Made by a program: the position numbers and the translations under genes
Part shown: one piece after another, positions 25,601 to 35,024 of the stretch
Layout of the letters: each line of letters opens with the position of its first letter
How positions within the stretch are numbered: the first letter of the stretch is position 1
Source: Peristeroidobacter soli
GTDB taxonomy: Bacteria; Pseudomonadota; Gammaproteobacteria; Steroidobacterales; Steroidobacteraceae
Direction: 5' to 3'
Length of the DNA: 64,000 bases
Assembly: GCF_004138485.1 (NCBI RefSeq)
Contig: NZ_ML142848.1
Location: 1,338,640-1,402,639 of the forward strand
Notes under the pieces: model-generated
What the model was told of the DNA's origin: nothing
What the model saw: the letters and a program-made list of their open reading frames with translations, nothing else
The model's database searches: none

Positions 25601-26725
25601 TCACGACGCGGCGGCACTCAGCCCGCTCGCAATGGCAGAGCGCGCATTGAACGGGCCCCGCGCCTCACTCAAATAGTTCATCAGTTCCCCGGCACGAACC
25701 ACGCTGCTGTCTTCGGCACAGACGCGCTCTCGTGCCGCGACCGCCATCTGCTCCGCTTGCGCATCACTGACGTTTTCCAGGTGCTGCGTCACCTCGTCCG
25801 CCGAGCGGGCCAGCAGGATTTCCTTGCCCGGCTCCAATACCTCATCGATGCCCTCCCACTGATCGGCAATGATGGGCGTGCCACAAACAGCCGCTTCGAG
25901 CAAACGCGTGCTGGGCGAGTAACCGAGCTGTCTCACGTCCGCGCGCGTGAGATGCAAGGTGAATCGTTGCCGCCCATAGAGCTGGGCGTGCGAGCCCGGC
26001 GCAATGTGATCGATGCGCAATACATTCTTTGGCCAGCTCAATTGCGCCGGAAACTCCGCGCCGATCACGGCGAAGCGCCGCTTCGGCAGACGCCGTGCCG
26101 GCTCGCTCAGCAACTGCTGCAGCGCTGGCTGACGATCGTCGCTATAGATGCCGAGGTAACCCAGATCGATGTCACGTCGCACTCCCGTGGGCTGGTGCTG
26201 ATCGACATCCACACTGCAATACAAACGCCGGACGCCTCTCGCGCCAGACTCTCGTTCCAGTCGCTGCAGGACCGGTCCGCCAGTGGAACTCAGGATCATG
26301 TCGAATTCGGGCACGTGCGCCGCCCGCAGATATTCACAGCTGTCGTCCTGCAATCCCGCGAGAGTCGTTGGCGCATCGAGATCGTAGAATGCTTTGACGC
26401 CGGTGGCGCAATCGAGCGCCCAATCGCAAACGCGCCTGCCGTCATCCACGCGAGAACCAACGATCACGGCAGCCGCGGCGCGAATGCGAGGTGAGTATCT
26501 GGCACGCAGCTCCTCGACGTCCTCGTACAGTCGCGACTGGCAGTACGACAGCACCGGTGCATCCCGATTGCTCGAATACCACGGTTGTTCCCGCTCGAGA
26601 AACACCACTTTCTGGCCGAGCTGCTGCAGGCCGTGAATCAAGGCCCGATACGCTGGAGCATGTCCATTGCGCCACGACGAAGTGATGGAGAGGCCGATGA
26701 ATATGATTTCGTCAGAGCGCCGCAC
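25601..26725 (-). CDS. CgeB-like glycosyltransferase
   Basis: A 374-residue protein with a GT-B-like layout: an N-terminal half starting RRSDEIIFIGLSITSSWRNG (nucleoside-free domain), then LRIDHIAPGSHAQLYGRQRFTLHLTRADVRQLGYSPSTRLLEAAVCGTPIIADQWEG. The latter matches the CgeB/Glycos_transf_1_2 family donor-site region with its conserved R-x-(F/L)-E-A-x-x-x-G. The GTG at 26725 is chosen because GGAGG lies six bases upstream; the ATG at 26740 has none. It stands alone, divergent from the AlkB-like gene, and converges 3 bp from the Crp-like frame. Acceptor and sugar are unknown. Confidence 0.82.
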   Translation of the reverse strand: MRRSDEIIFIGLSITSSWRNGHAPAYRALIHGLQQLGQKVVFLEREQPWYSSNRDAPVLSYCQSRLYEDVEELRARYSPRIRAAAAVIVGSRVDDGRRVCDWALDCATGVKAFYDLDAPTTLAGLQDDSCEYLRAAHVPEFDMILSSTGGPVLQRLERESGARGVRRLYCSVDVDQHQPTGVRRDIDLGYLGIYSDDRQPALQQLLSEPARRLPKRRFAVIGAEFPAQLSWPKNVLRIDHIAPGSHAQLYGRQRFTLHLTRADVRQLGYSPSTRLLEAAVCGTPIIADQWEGIDEVLEPGKEILLARSADEVTQHLENVSDAQAEQMAVAARERVCAEDSSVVRAGELMNYLSEARGPFNARSAIASGLSAAAS

Positions 26726-26877
26726 AGTGCACCTCCACATTGGTAACGCACGGCAGGGTGCGAAGTTCTGTTACGGGCGGGTCAGCGGACGCTGTCCTGA
26801 AAATTCCAACCGTGAACCAATATCCCAGGTGGGTCCGGGTCATCGAAATCCACCGGTGCCGCCCCCACTATGCGGAC

Positions 26878-27480
26878 ATGAGACAAGCCGATTTCTTTCA
26901 GCCCGCGTTACCCGCCGGTCTGATCTATCGAAAAGACTTCATTACTGCGGTCGAGGAGCAGGCTCTGGTAGCGGAGATCCAAGGGCTGCCGCTGCAAGAG
27001 GCTCGTTATCAGCAATACACCGCGCGACGGCGCACGGTGAACTACGGGTTCTCTTACGACTTCACTCACTTGAAGTCCGACGCCGCGCCGCCGATCCCTG
27101 AATTCCTGAGCCCTTTGCGTACACGGGCGGCCGAATGGCTCGGCCTGCAGCCGGGAGATTTCGTGCAGGCATTGATCGCGGAATATCGGCCCGGCACGCA
27201 GCTCGGCTGGCATCGCGACGTACCGGATTACGAACAGATCGTGGGCATCTCGCTCGCGGGGCACGCCCGGCTGCGCTTCCGGCCGTATCCCTGGTCGCCG
27301 GAGAAAAAATCTCAGATGTTTGCGTTGGAGCTGGCGCCGCGCTCAGCGTACATCCTGCGCGATCAAGCGCGCTGGGGCTGGCAGCATCACGTGCCGCCGA
27401 CCAAGGAATTGCGATATTCGATCACCTTCCGCACGGCCGGCGACGAGGTTCAGAAACGGACCACGACTTCGGCACCATAA
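26878..27480 (+). CDS. AlkB-type 2-oxoglutarate/Fe(II) dioxygenase
   Basis: A 200-residue protein with the AlkB jelly-roll signature. YSYD-like substrate-loop residues (NYGFSYDF), QALIAEYRPGTQLGWHRDVPDYEQIVGISL (Fe ligands in WHRD), WGWQHHVPP (third ligand His) and LRYSITFRT (the Arg that binds 2-oxoglutarate) are all present. These enzymes oxidatively demethylate alkylated nucleic acid bases, or sometimes proteins. It resembles ALKBH8/AlkB-like short proteins more than E. coli AlkB. The start has a poor ribosome binding site. Its 3' end overlaps the convergent TonB receptor gene by 31 bp. Confidence 0.9.
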   Translation: MRQADFFQPALPAGLIYRKDFITAVEEQALVAEIQGLPLQEARYQQYTARRRTVNYGFSYDFTHLKSDAAPPIPEFLSPLRTRAAEWLGLQPGDFVQALIAEYRPGTQLGWHRDVPDYEQIVGISLAGHARLRFRPYPWSPEKKSQMFALELAPRSAYILRDQARWGWQHHVPPTKELRYSITFRTAGDEVQKRTTTSAP

Positions 27481-29483
27481 GTGCGGCCTTCCTGCTGTAG
27501 CAAGGTCTGCGTGTGCTCTTCGGAGCCGGGGAACGGACGGTCCTCGTCGAAGGCATTGTAGATGCCCGCGGTCAGCTCGACCTTCGACCAGCGATCGTGG
27601 GTGTTCAACGTGAAATTGGTGATCCAGAACGCAGGGCTGCGGGTTCGGGCCAGCGTCAGGCTGTCGCTGTTGTATTGAACTGCCAGGTTCGCGAACACCT
27701 TGCTGCTCAACACCGGCACCGACGCGCTCAACTTGCCCAACTGGCGCGGCGAATTCGTGAGCTCCAGCTTCGTGCCGATGTCTTTGGCACGCTGGACAGT
27801 CCAGCTGCCGCGCAGGACGGTGCCGTTTTTGTAGGAACCCTCCAGCTCGAGCTCGACCCCGCGGGCGTGCACATCGTCCAGGTTTTCGTAATAGGGCTCG
27901 GCGTCCGCCGTTTCCACCTGCGTGATCAAGCCGTCGATGTAATAGGAGTAACCGGACAGACTGAAGCGATACGTCGAATTGAAATAGTGCTCGTACACCA
28001 GCTCGTAAGTATCGATCGTCTCCGGACGCAGCGCCGGATGATTGGCCTGTTCCGCGTTGTAATGACGCTCATACGGATTGGGCGCTCGGAACGCTTCCCC
28101 GTACAGGGCCTTGATCGCGGAGCTCGGTGAAGGATTGTAGATGGCGGCGAGACGAGGGTTGGTAGTGCCGCCGAAGCTCTCACCGTAGTAGTCGTAGCGC
28201 AGCCCCGCGGTCAGGCTGAAATCCTTGCGCAACTTCGCCTCTACTTGGCCGAACACACCGACGACGGCGCTGGTGTCGTCGCGGTCGACATAGTAGATGC
28301 GCGGCTCGACCGCATCGTACGAGACCTGGTACTCGCGTATGTTCGCCCGATATTCCGAGCCGAGAACAAACGTATATCGGTCCGTCGGCTGCAAGGTGAG
28401 CTGCACTTCGCTGTTCAACCAGTCGCCCCGCATTTCGTCACGGAGTATCGCTTCATAATCGCCTTCGCCGAGCAGCGCGTAGTTCATCGGGAAGTCGCCT
28501 TCGTACTGATACGAATCGTACGAGGCGCGCACATTCAAATGCACCTTGTCGCTGAACGCATGTTTGTAGCTCAGCTGCAGATAGCCACGCTTGTCGTCCG
28601 TCATTTCGCGCGGATCGCCAAACACCGTGTCGAATGACGCGGTCGGAATCTGCTTGCGCCTGTCGCTCAGATACAGCGAGGCCGCGAAACCGCCGTAGCG
28701 AACGCTGCTGAAGAACTTCGCAGCTCTTTCGTCGTCGAGGCCGCTCGCAAAGCCGTTGTTCGCGGCGAACGGACTGTCGGTGGTGCGCTGATCGAACTCG
28801 GGATAATGAAAATTCATTCCGTCGCTCGAGTAATGGGTCAGCGACACCAGCCAGTCGGCACCGCTGTCGAATGTCGTGCCATAAATGGCGCGCATTTTCT
28901 GAGTGTCGTAACTGGCAGTGTCGACCCCGAGCTCCGCGCCATCGACCCCGCGGCCCCGCTTCGTGATCACGTTGATCACACCGAAAAACGCGCTACTGCC
29001 ATACAAAGACGAGCTCGGACCGCGGATGATCTCGACGCGATCGATCAGCTCCACATCGAGCATGGATTCCAGGCCCACCGAGCCGCTGTCGTAGACGTTG
29101 TCGTTCATGCGGTGACCGTCGATCAGCAGCAACACTCGCGTGCTGTAATCGCCCGGACGCAGGAAGCCACGCACGCCCACATAGGTGTAATTGCGATCGT
29201 TCGTGACATACAAGCCCCGAACGTCGCGCAGGACATCCGCCAGGCTGGTGTAACCGAAGCGACGAATGTCTTCGGCGGTGACGATACTGATGGATGACGG
29301 CGCCCGCGTCACGCGCTGCTCGTATTTCGAGGCGCCGTGGACCACATGAACATTCATGTCCATCAGCTGTTCGAGACTGAGCGTGTCGAGATCGCCACCA
29401 TCGGCCAACGCGCCGACGCACACCAGCGTGAGCACGCTGGCGCCGGTCAGTGCACGCAGGAGATAACTTAAGTTAATCGTCAT
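27450..29483 (-). CDS. TonB-dependent outer membrane receptor
   Basis: A 677-residue receptor. The signal peptide (MTINLSYLLRALTG..., cleavage after GALA) is followed by a plug with VTRAPSSISIVTAEDIRRFGYTSLADVLRDVRGLYV and VEIIRGPSSSLYGSSAFFGVINVITKRG (residues ~30-165). A ~22-strand barrel ends EGRTYGAEVVVRF with the terminal Phe. It lacks a FecA-type signalling extension. It diverges from the yfiR-like/histidine-kinase pair, and related receptors often neighbour such pairs, which suggests a shared signal. Substrate unknown. The ATG at 29483 is reached by translation from an overlapping upstream 22-codon frame with a strong ribosome binding site. Confidence 0.9.
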   Translation of the reverse strand: MTINLSYLLRALTGASVLTLVCVGALADGGDLDTLSLEQLMDMNVHVVHGASKYEQRVTRAPSSISIVTAEDIRRFGYTSLADVLRDVRGLYVTNDRNYTYVGVRGFLRPGDYSTRVLLLIDGHRMNDNVYDSGSVGLESMLDVELIDRVEIIRGPSSSLYGSSAFFGVINVITKRGRGVDGAELGVDTASYDTQKMRAIYGTTFDSGADWLVSLTHYSSDGMNFHYPEFDQRTTDSPFAANNGFASGLDDERAAKFFSSVRYGGFAASLYLSDRRKQIPTASFDTVFGDPREMTDDKRGYLQLSYKHAFSDKVHLNVRASYDSYQYEGDFPMNYALLGEGDYEAILRDEMRGDWLNSEVQLTLQPTDRYTFVLGSEYRANIREYQVSYDAVEPRIYYVDRDDTSAVVGVFGQVEAKLRKDFSLTAGLRYDYYGESFGGTTNPRLAAIYNPSPSSAIKALYGEAFRAPNPYERHYNAEQANHPALRPETIDTYELVYEHYFNSTYRFSLSGYSYYIDGLITQVETADAEPYYENLDDVHARGVELELEGSYKNGTVLRGSWTVQRAKDIGTKLELTNSPRQLGKLSASVPVLSSKVFANLAVQYNSDSLTLARTRSPAFWITNFTLNTHDRWSKVELTAGIYNAFDEDRPFPGSEEHTQTLLQQEGRTYGAEVVVRF

Positions 29484-29541
29484 TTGCAGCGAGTTCGCCT
29501 CGATGTCCTGGATCTTCGGCGCAGCGGCGCACAGCATGCAT
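29473..29541 (-). CDS. Possible 22-codon leader frame overlapping the receptor start
   Basis: The ATG at 29541 follows AAGGAG by seven bases and reads MHAVRRCAEDPGHRGELAAN followed by DD and a stop. Its stop codon lies just inside the receptor gene, whose own ATG (29483) has only a distant GAGG. Ribosomes ending the leader would be placed to restart on the receptor, so translational coupling is plausible. The alternative is that the same site serves an in-frame ATG at 29537, giving the receptor 18 extra residues. Confidence 0.4.
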   Translation of the reverse strand: MHAVRRCAEDPGHRGELAANDD

Positions 29542-29699
29542 AAGGCTTCTCCTTAAGCGGCCGGCAGGCGACCCGCAAACGCAGCAAAGTGAGATCCGAG
29601 TAGCACTCCGTCGCGCGCAGGCGGCCGATGACTCACGCACAATGGCGCAGGAATGGAGTGCGCGCCGACGCACGGACCAACGACCTGAATTCGATCGAA

Positions 29700-30230
29700 A
29701 TGAATCGCATCCTGCACATAGTCGCGATGCTCGCAGCCCTCACGGCTGCGAGCGGCAGCGCCCATGCCGATGCAGCCGGGCAACGGGAAGATCAGTTCAA
29801 AGCCGCCTACGTGTTCAATTTCGTCAAATTCGTCGCCTGGCCCGGCAGCGACGCCTCCGACACGTTGACGATCTGCTTCGTCGGCGGCGACGGCGTCTAC
29901 ACCGCGCTCACGACCGGTATCGCGAACAAACGTGTCGGCACGCGCTCGCTATTGGCCGTGCAAGTCACCGAAACCACGCCCGCGCCACGCTGTGAAGCGA
30001 TCTACATCGAAGCGTCGAGGGCGGCGAGCTATGCGCTGCCTGTGGAACGCGCCGTGCTCACGATCAGCGACGCCGCGAACTTCACCGCACGGGGCGGAAT
30101 GATCGGATTGTTCACCGAGAATCACCGGCTGCGCTTCGTCATCAACGTGGGGAACGCGCATCAGGTCGGGCTGCACATCAGCTCCGACCTGTTGAAACTG
30201 GCCGCCGACGTGCAACGGGGCCCGCGATGA
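29700..30230 (+). CDS. YfiR-like periplasmic protein (DUF4154)
   Basis: A 176-residue protein with a signal peptide ([23 protein letters not shown]) and the DUF4154/YfiR hallmarks: [78 protein letters not shown] and [17 protein letters not shown]. In Pseudomonas, YfiR is a redox-sensitive periplasmic repressor that binds the periplasmic part of the diguanylate cyclase YfiN. Here only two Cys remain in the mature chain (TICF and PRCE). Its stop overlaps the kinase start by 4 bp (ATGA), so the two are co-translated and probably interact. Confidence 0.92.
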   Translation: MNRILHIVAMLAALTAASGSAHADAAGQREDQFKAAYVFNFVKFVAWPGSDASDTLTICFVGGDGVYTALTTGIANKRVGTRSLLAVQVTETTPAPRCEAIYIEASRAASYALPVERAVLTISDAANFTARGGMIGLFTENHRLRFVINVGNAHQVGLHISSDLLKLAADVQRGPR

Positions 30231-32602
30231 ACGGCTTGAAACAATGGTTCGAACGGCTACCCATCGGCAGCAAGCTCACCATGCTGGCGATTCTGGTCGC
30301 CGGCATGGCACTGCTGCTGGCCGGCGTGGTGCTGACCATCGCCGACTATCGCGCCGATCAACAGGACATGTGGGTGCGCCTGGAGACACAAGCCAAGATC
30401 ACTGCTCGCGACAGCGCGGCGGCAGTCGCTTTCGACGATCGCGAAGCGGCCACTCGCTCGCTGTCCGCATTGAGCGCCGACGCCTCGATCGTCGCGGCGG
30501 AAATTCATTACGCGAGCGGCGGGGTGCTGGCGCGTTTCGGTCGCGACCTCAGCGCGGCGCCCGATCGCAATGAATTGGTCCATGTGCGGACCGACATCGA
30601 GCTCGACGGCGTCATCGGCTCGCTGCAGCTGTGGGCCAATCGAAATGAGTTGAAAGAGGGCATCCTCCAGCGCGCGTGGTTGCTGGCGGCGGTGATCGTC
30701 GGGGCACTGGGATTCGCCAGTCTCGCGGCACTGGGCATGCAGCGATTCATCTCCAAGCCGATTCTCGCTTTGTCGCGGGCGGCCGAGAGTGTCACGCGCG
30801 TACGCGACTACGGCTTGCGCGTACACGTCCACAACAACGACGAGATCGGCCGACTCATCGTTGCATTCAACGACATGCTCGGGCAGATCGAAGCCCGCGA
30901 CGCCGAACTGCTGCGCGCCCGGGATGAACTGGAACAACGCGTCGCCGCTCGAACGCATGAGCTGGCAACCAGTAACAATCGACTGGCCGACGCCACCCGG
31001 CACGCGACCGAATCGGCGGCCCTCGCGAGCGCCGCGAACAAGGCGAAGAGCGAGTTCCTTGCCAACATGAGTCATGAGATCCGTACGCCCATGAATGGCG
31101 TGCTCGGCATGACCGATCTGCTGCTCGACACGCGGCTCGATACGACTCAGCGCGACTACGTGCAGACCATCAAGGACAGCGGCGCCGCGCTGCTGACCGT
31201 GATCAACGACATTCTGGACTTCTCCAAGATCGAGGCCGGCAAGCTCGAACTGGAAGCTCACGACATGGACCTGCGCGACACGTTCGAAGACGTGGCCCGG
31301 CTGCTGTCCGTGCAAGCGCATGCGAAAGGCCTGGAAGTCACATTGCAGATCGATCCGGATCTGCCGGCCGCCGTGCGGGGCGACGCCGGTCGCGTCCGCC
31401 AGATCCTGTTGAACCTCGGCGGCAACGCGGTGAAGTTCACCAGCAAGGGCGAGGTTTCACTCGCGCTCAGTGTGCTGTCGCATGACGCGCAAGGCGTGTT
31501 TGTTCGCTGTGAAGTCCGCGACACGGGCATCGGCATTCCAGCCGACCGGATCAAGGCGCTGTTCTCGCCATTCACTCAAGTCGATTCGTCGACCACGCGC
31601 CGCTTCGGTGGCACCGGGCTGGGCCTGTCGATCGTGCGTCGCCTGGTCGACCTCATGGGCGGCGAGGTCGGTGTCACCAGTCGCGAAGGCGCGGGCTCGA
31701 CATTCTGGTTCACCGCGCGCTTCAAGCAAGGTCATCCAGTAACCGGCGCGTTCTCGATATTGTCGACCTCGATTCGTGGCAAGCGCGTGTTGGTGGTCGA
31801 TGACAACGCCACCAATCGCAAGGTGCTCACGGGGCAGCTGCAGATCTGCGGTATCGAGCCCGCTACGGCGAGCAGCGCGGAGGAAGCGATCAAGCTCATG
31901 CGCGAGGCGCACGTGAAGGGTCGTCCGTTCGATGCGGCGTTGCTGGATTATCAAATGCCGGACTGCGACGGCGCCGAGCTGGGTCGCAAGATCAACGCAG
32001 ACCCCGGGCTCAAGGCGACTCGCCTCATCCTGCTGACCTCTTCCGGTCGACGCGAAGACAGCAGCAACTTCGCCGAGCTCGGTTTCGCCGGTTATCTGCT
32101 GAAGCCCGTGACGCAGCGGGATCTGGTGACATCGCTGCAGCTGGTGCTCGCTCAGCAGCCCGAAGTCTGGCATCTGCAATCGCAGCCCCTCATTACCAGC
32201 GATCGGCTGCAATCCGCTGCGCTTGCCGACAAGCAAGCCCGCATCCTGCTCGCCGACGACAACATCGTGAATCAGAAGGTGGCGGTACGGTTGCTCGAGA
32301 AATTGAGCTATCGGGTCGATGTCGTCGGCACCGGGCGCGCCGCGCTCGATGCCTGGCGGACGGGTGATTACGATTTGATCCTGATGGATTGCCAGATGCC
32401 TGACCTCGACGGCTACGAGGCCACGCGCGCGATCCGGAAAGTGGAGAACGGCGGCAAGCGCACGCCGATCATCGCGCTCACCGCGCACGCCATGAAAGGC
32501 GCCGACGAGGAATGTCGGGCGGCGGGCATGGATGGCTATTTGTCCAAGCCCATCGATCGTGCCTTGTTGAAAACCACCCTGGCAGGCTTCCTCGGCCGCT
32601 GA
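30227..32602 (+). CDS. CHASE8-like hybrid sensor histidine kinase with two receiver domains
   Basis: A 791-residue inner membrane protein. TM1 is at ~18-40; a periplasmic domain at ~43-145 ([36 protein letters not shown]) resembles CHASE8 of YfiN. TM2 is at ~148-170, followed by HAMP and a coiled coil. HisKA has [16 protein letters not shown] with His283; the HATPase has [18 protein letters not shown] and [15 protein letters not shown]1 carries Asp574 ([12 protein letters not shown]) and REC2 carries Asp721 ([13 protein letters not shown]). No GGDEF or HPt domain is present, so phosphotransfer to a separate HPt protein is expected. It is co-translated with the YfiR-like gene, which likely gates it. 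Confidence 0.94.
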   Translation: MNGLKQWFERLPIGSKLTMLAILVAGMALLLAGVVLTIADYRADQQDMWVRLETQAKITARDSAAAVAFDDREAATRSLSALSADASIVAAEIHYASGGVLARFGRDLSAAPDRNELVHVRTDIELDGVIGSLQLWANRNELKEGILQRAWLLAAVIVGALGFASLAALGMQRFISKPILALSRAAESVTRVRDYGLRVHVHNNDEIGRLIVAFNDMLGQIEARDAELLRARDELEQRVAARTHELATSNNRLADATRHATESAALASAANKAKSEFLANMSHEIRTPMNGVLGMTDLLLDTRLDTTQRDYVQTIKDSGAALLTVINDILDFSKIEAGKLELEAHDMDLRDTFEDVARLLSVQAHAKGLEVTLQIDPDLPAAVRGDAGRVRQILLNLGGNAVKFTSKGEVSLALSVLSHDAQGVFVRCEVRDTGIGIPADRIKALFSPFTQVDSSTTRRFGGTGLGLSIVRRLVDLMGGEVGVTSREGAGSTFWFTARFKQGHPVTGAFSILSTSIRGKRVLVVDDNATNRKVLTGQLQICGIEPATASSAEEAIKLMREAHVKGRPFDAALLDYQMPDCDGAELGRKINADPGLKATRLILLTSSGRREDSSNFAELGFAGYLLKPVTQRDLVTSLQLVLAQQPEVWHLQSQPLITSDRLQSAALADKQARILLADDNIVNQKVAVRLLEKLSYRVDVVGTGRAALDAWRTGDYDLILMDCQMPDLDGYEATRAIRKVENGGKRTPIIALTAHAMKGADEECRAAGMDGYLSKPIDRALLKTTLAGFLGR

Positions 32603-32622
32603 CGATTGCGGATACTCGGCTC

Positions 32623-32988
32623 ATGAGTATCGGCAGACTCCTGGTCGCGCTGGCGCTGATCGGTCTGGTCGGTTGCGCGACGATTCCGAATCGCCCGGCG
32701 CGGCCCGCGAAATCTTCGTACGGCTGCATGGAATCAGTCGTACAACAGAAGGTGCCGACGAAAGCGCCCGACAAGCGACAGCACTGTCTCGCCGCCGGCT
32801 TGATCGCTCGCTATTGCAGCGGCACCGAGGCTTACATGGCAGGCGCCGGCAAAGAAATCAGAGATTTGTTCGGTGGCGGCGATGCCGAATGGGGCGATTG
32901 GCGTGCCGATCGCGTCGGCATCTCGTGCGCTCGCTCAGTCAACGACGATGACGAGCTCGCCAGGTGTTGCGAGCAACGCGGCTATTGA
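32623..32988 (+). CDS. Small putative lipoprotein of unknown function
   Basis: A 121-residue protein with a lipoprotein signal (MSIGRLLVALALIGLVGC|AT). The mature part has six further Cys (YGC, QHC, RYC, ISC and the pair ARCCEQ), which could form disulfides in the periplasm. It starts 20 bp after the kinase stop, so it may belong to the same transcript. No family is recognised. It converges with the SPOR gene 4 bp away. Confidence 0.7.
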   Translation: MSIGRLLVALALIGLVGCATIPNRPARPAKSSYGCMESVVQQKVPTKAPDKRQHCLAAGLIARYCSGTEAYMAGAGKEIRDLFGGGDAEWGDWRADRVGISCARSVNDDDELARCCEQRGY

Positions 32989-32992
32989 GTCG

Positions 32993-33751
32993 TCAGCCCG
33001 GCGCCGGACAGCCGCGCAATTCCAGCCGCAGGATCCGACTCTGCCCGACCTGAAACAGGCTGGTGTCGATGTTCTGACCCGGCTCTTTCAAATCCACGTC
33101 GATCCAGAACACCGAGCCGGCGCGCTTGCGATCGCTGATCTGCGGGGACAAGCCGATGGCACGCACTTCCTCGGCCCGGCGCTGCGCACGCTGATAATCG
33201 GAGAACACGCCCAACGACAGCACATTCGGCGGATCCGAGCCAGGCATCAAATAAACATCCGTGATGCCATTGTCGTTGAGGGTCTTGAGCGCCACTTCCG
33301 CTGCGTCACGCGTCGCGAGATCGCGCACACTCACCCAATAACCCGTCCACAACTCACCCTGCTCCACGCGCTGGCGTGGCTCGAATCCCTGGGTGCGCAG
33401 AGTCGCCTGAGCTTGCGAGGCCTGACCCAGATCGGCGAAGGGGCCGACGCTGGTACAGGTCATGGGGTCTTCCTGGCGAGCGACCGGCGGTTGCACCGTG
33501 CCTGGCGATTCCAAGGGCTCGACGCGAGGCGGCTCGATGGCGCGCACGTCGGCGACCTTCTCCTCCTCTTCTTCGGCAGCCTGTGGTTGGGCCGGTGTGT
33601 TCTGCGCTTCCTTGGCGAGCACGATGCGGGGCGGCGGGGCGGCTACGCGAATCGGCACGCGATCGAGGCTGCCGACCTGCACATCGATCACCGCGGACCA
33701 GATGAAATACAGGGCGTTGACCAGCACCAACAGCAAACAGAACGCGCGCAT
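32993..33751 (-). CDS. SPOR domain protein with one N-terminal membrane segment
   Basis: A 252-residue protein. One TM segment (residues ~3-20) is followed by a Pro/Glu-rich spacer (AAEEEEEKVADVRAIEPPR, ~45-95) and a SPOR-like region (~100-225; CTSVGPFADLGQASQAQATLRTQG and LSLGVFSDYQRAQRRAEEV). SPOR domains bind denuded peptidoglycan glycan strands, often at the septum. It lies in the same direction as cytochrome c, coaX and birA, and such a protein next to coaX-birA is a common gammaproteobacterial layout. Its own partner is unknown. Confidence 0.85.
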   Translation of the reverse strand: MRAFCLLLVLVNALYFIWSAVIDVQVGSLDRVPIRVAAPPPRIVLAKEAQNTPAQPQAAEEEEEKVADVRAIEPPRVEPLESPGTVQPPVARQEDPMTCTSVGPFADLGQASQAQATLRTQGFEPRQRVEQGELWTGYWVSVRDLATRDAAEVALKTLNDNGITDVYLMPGSDPPNVLSLGVFSDYQRAQRRAEEVRAIGLSPQISDRKRAGSVFWIDVDLKEPGQNIDTSLFQVGQSRILRLELRGCPAPG

Positions 33752-33771
33752 GCAGTAGTTATATTGAGCGG

Positions 33772-34077
33772 CTAACGCCGCTTCTTTCCCTTCTGGCTGC
33801 TCTGGCCCCAGTACGCGGCGATGTCCGCCACCTCGGCCGGCGTCAATTGCAACGGCCGCTTATGCTTGACCTTGCCGGCGACGATATCGCTGATCAGGCT
33901 CTGCAGCGAGGCGGCGCTCTCGCCTTCCCAGTCGTCGGCCTCGTGGCACTCGACGCATTTGGCCTGAGAGACGGCCTTGCCGGCCGCCAGGTCGGCGGCG
34001 AATCCCGACAGCGGCCAGCAGCTCAGCGCCATCAGCGCTGTGACTGCGGTCAACGGTCGGAATCTCGAGCTGGCCAT
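33772..34077 (-). CDS. Small periplasmic class I-like cytochrome c
   Basis: A 101-residue protein with a signal peptide (cleavage after GFAA) and one haem-binding motif, CVECH (Cys41, Cys44, His45). The C-terminal helix LTPAEVADIAAYW is typical of small cytochromes c. The mature chain contains no Met, so the usual Met sixth ligand is missing; His72 (VKHKRPLQL) is at the right distance to replace it. It starts 20 bp upstream of the SPOR gene and is probably co-transcribed. Redox partner unknown. Confidence 0.9.
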   Translation of the reverse strand: MASSRFRPLTAVTALMALSCWPLSGFAADLAAGKAVSQAKCVECHEADDWEGESAASLQSLISDIVAGKVKHKRPLQLTPAEVADIAAYWGQSSQKGKKRR

Positions 34078-34158
34078 CCAAGCGTCCTCAATTTGCTCAC
34101 CGTCGGCGAACGAGCTGGATCATACACGAAGGTACTGCACAGCTTATCGAAGCCGCCC

Positions 34159-34194
34159 GGGTACATGGATGTACCCCGCCGCTCCCAGCGGCGG
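34159..34194 (-). terminator. Two adjacent hairpins downstream of coaX
   Basis: CCGCCGCT/AGCGGCGG (34176-34194) and GGGTACAT/ATGTACCC (34159-34176) are perfect 8-bp stems meeting end to end. They lie in the 189-bp gap between the coaX stop and the cytochrome start on the leftward strand. No U run follows, so attenuation or rho-dependent termination is the likelier role. The rest of the gap shows nothing clear. Confidence 0.5.
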
Positions 34195-34266
34195 CGAGAG
34201 GTAAAAGTCGCGCCTTTTGCCGACTCGCACGAGGGCCGTGGCAGGATGCCCGATCCCTCGTATCAA

Positions 34267-35019
34267 TCAGTCAGGGAGGGTCGCTATGACCGCGAGGCCG
34301 CGCAGCACCAGGTCGGGAATTTCTCTGCCGGCAGCACGAATCGCCCCCTGCAGACGGGCACTGGCGCCACCGGTGAGCAACAGCACGGGCGGCTCGCCAA
34401 GCTGCTGTTCGAGTGTTTCCAACGCGCGATCCACCAGCGCCGCGAGCGCCTGGACCGCGCCCTGCTGAATCGCACCCAAGGTGTTGTCGGCAAATAGCGC
34501 GTCGCGGGTCTGGCCGCCGGCGGCACGCTGAGCAATGTCGCTGGTGTTTTTCAGCAAGCTGGACACCATCAAGTCCGGCCCCGGCACGATCACTCCACCC
34601 AGGTGCTGACCGCTCGCATCCAGACCGTCGATGGTCATGGCCGTCCCGACACTGACCACGCACAGCGGCCGAGGTTCGAACGCGCGTGCTCCCAGCAGAC
34701 ACAGCCATCGATCCACCCCCAGCTTGGCGGGTTCTGGATAGGCATTGCGAAGCCCGGCCTGGGCCGCCGGCGAATGCACGAAACGAGGCTCGATGCGCCA
34801 CGTCGAATCGATGGCCGTCTGCGCCAGCTCACCCATGCGCTTGCCGCCGACGTTGGCGATGAGCACGCGCTCGGCACGAGGACCTGAATTCAGGATCTGC
34901 TGAACGAAGTCATCCGGCGTCCAGTTGGCGTGCACGGCGGCGGACTGCGGGCCCAGGCCCCGTTCATCCGAGCGCGCCCACTTGATGCGCGTGTTGCCGA
35001 TGTCGATGAGCAACAGCAT
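34267..35019 (-). CDS. coaX: Type III pantothenate kinase
   Basis: A 250-residue ASKHA-fold kinase catalysing the first step of coenzyme A synthesis (pantothenate to 4'-phosphopantothenate). The N-terminal LLIDIGNTRIKWA is the phosphate-1 motif, GVDRWLCLLGA the pantothenate site, and VVSVGTAMTIDGLD the phosphate-2 region with the catalytic Asp. Length is normal. It starts 5 bp after the birA stop on the leftward strand; the birA-coaX pair is widespread in proteobacteria. Confidence 0.95.
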   Translation of the reverse strand: MLLLIDIGNTRIKWARSDERGLGPQSAAVHANWTPDDFVQQILNSGPRAERVLIANVGGKRMGELAQTAIDSTWRIEPRFVHSPAAQAGLRNAYPEPAKLGVDRWLCLLGARAFEPRPLCVVSVGTAMTIDGLDASGQHLGGVIVPGPDLMVSSLLKNTSDIAQRAAGGQTRDALFADNTLGAIQQGAVQALAALVDRALETLEQQLGEPPVLLLTGGASARLQGAIRAAGREIPDLVLRGLAVIATLPD

Positions 35020-35024
35020 CGCGA

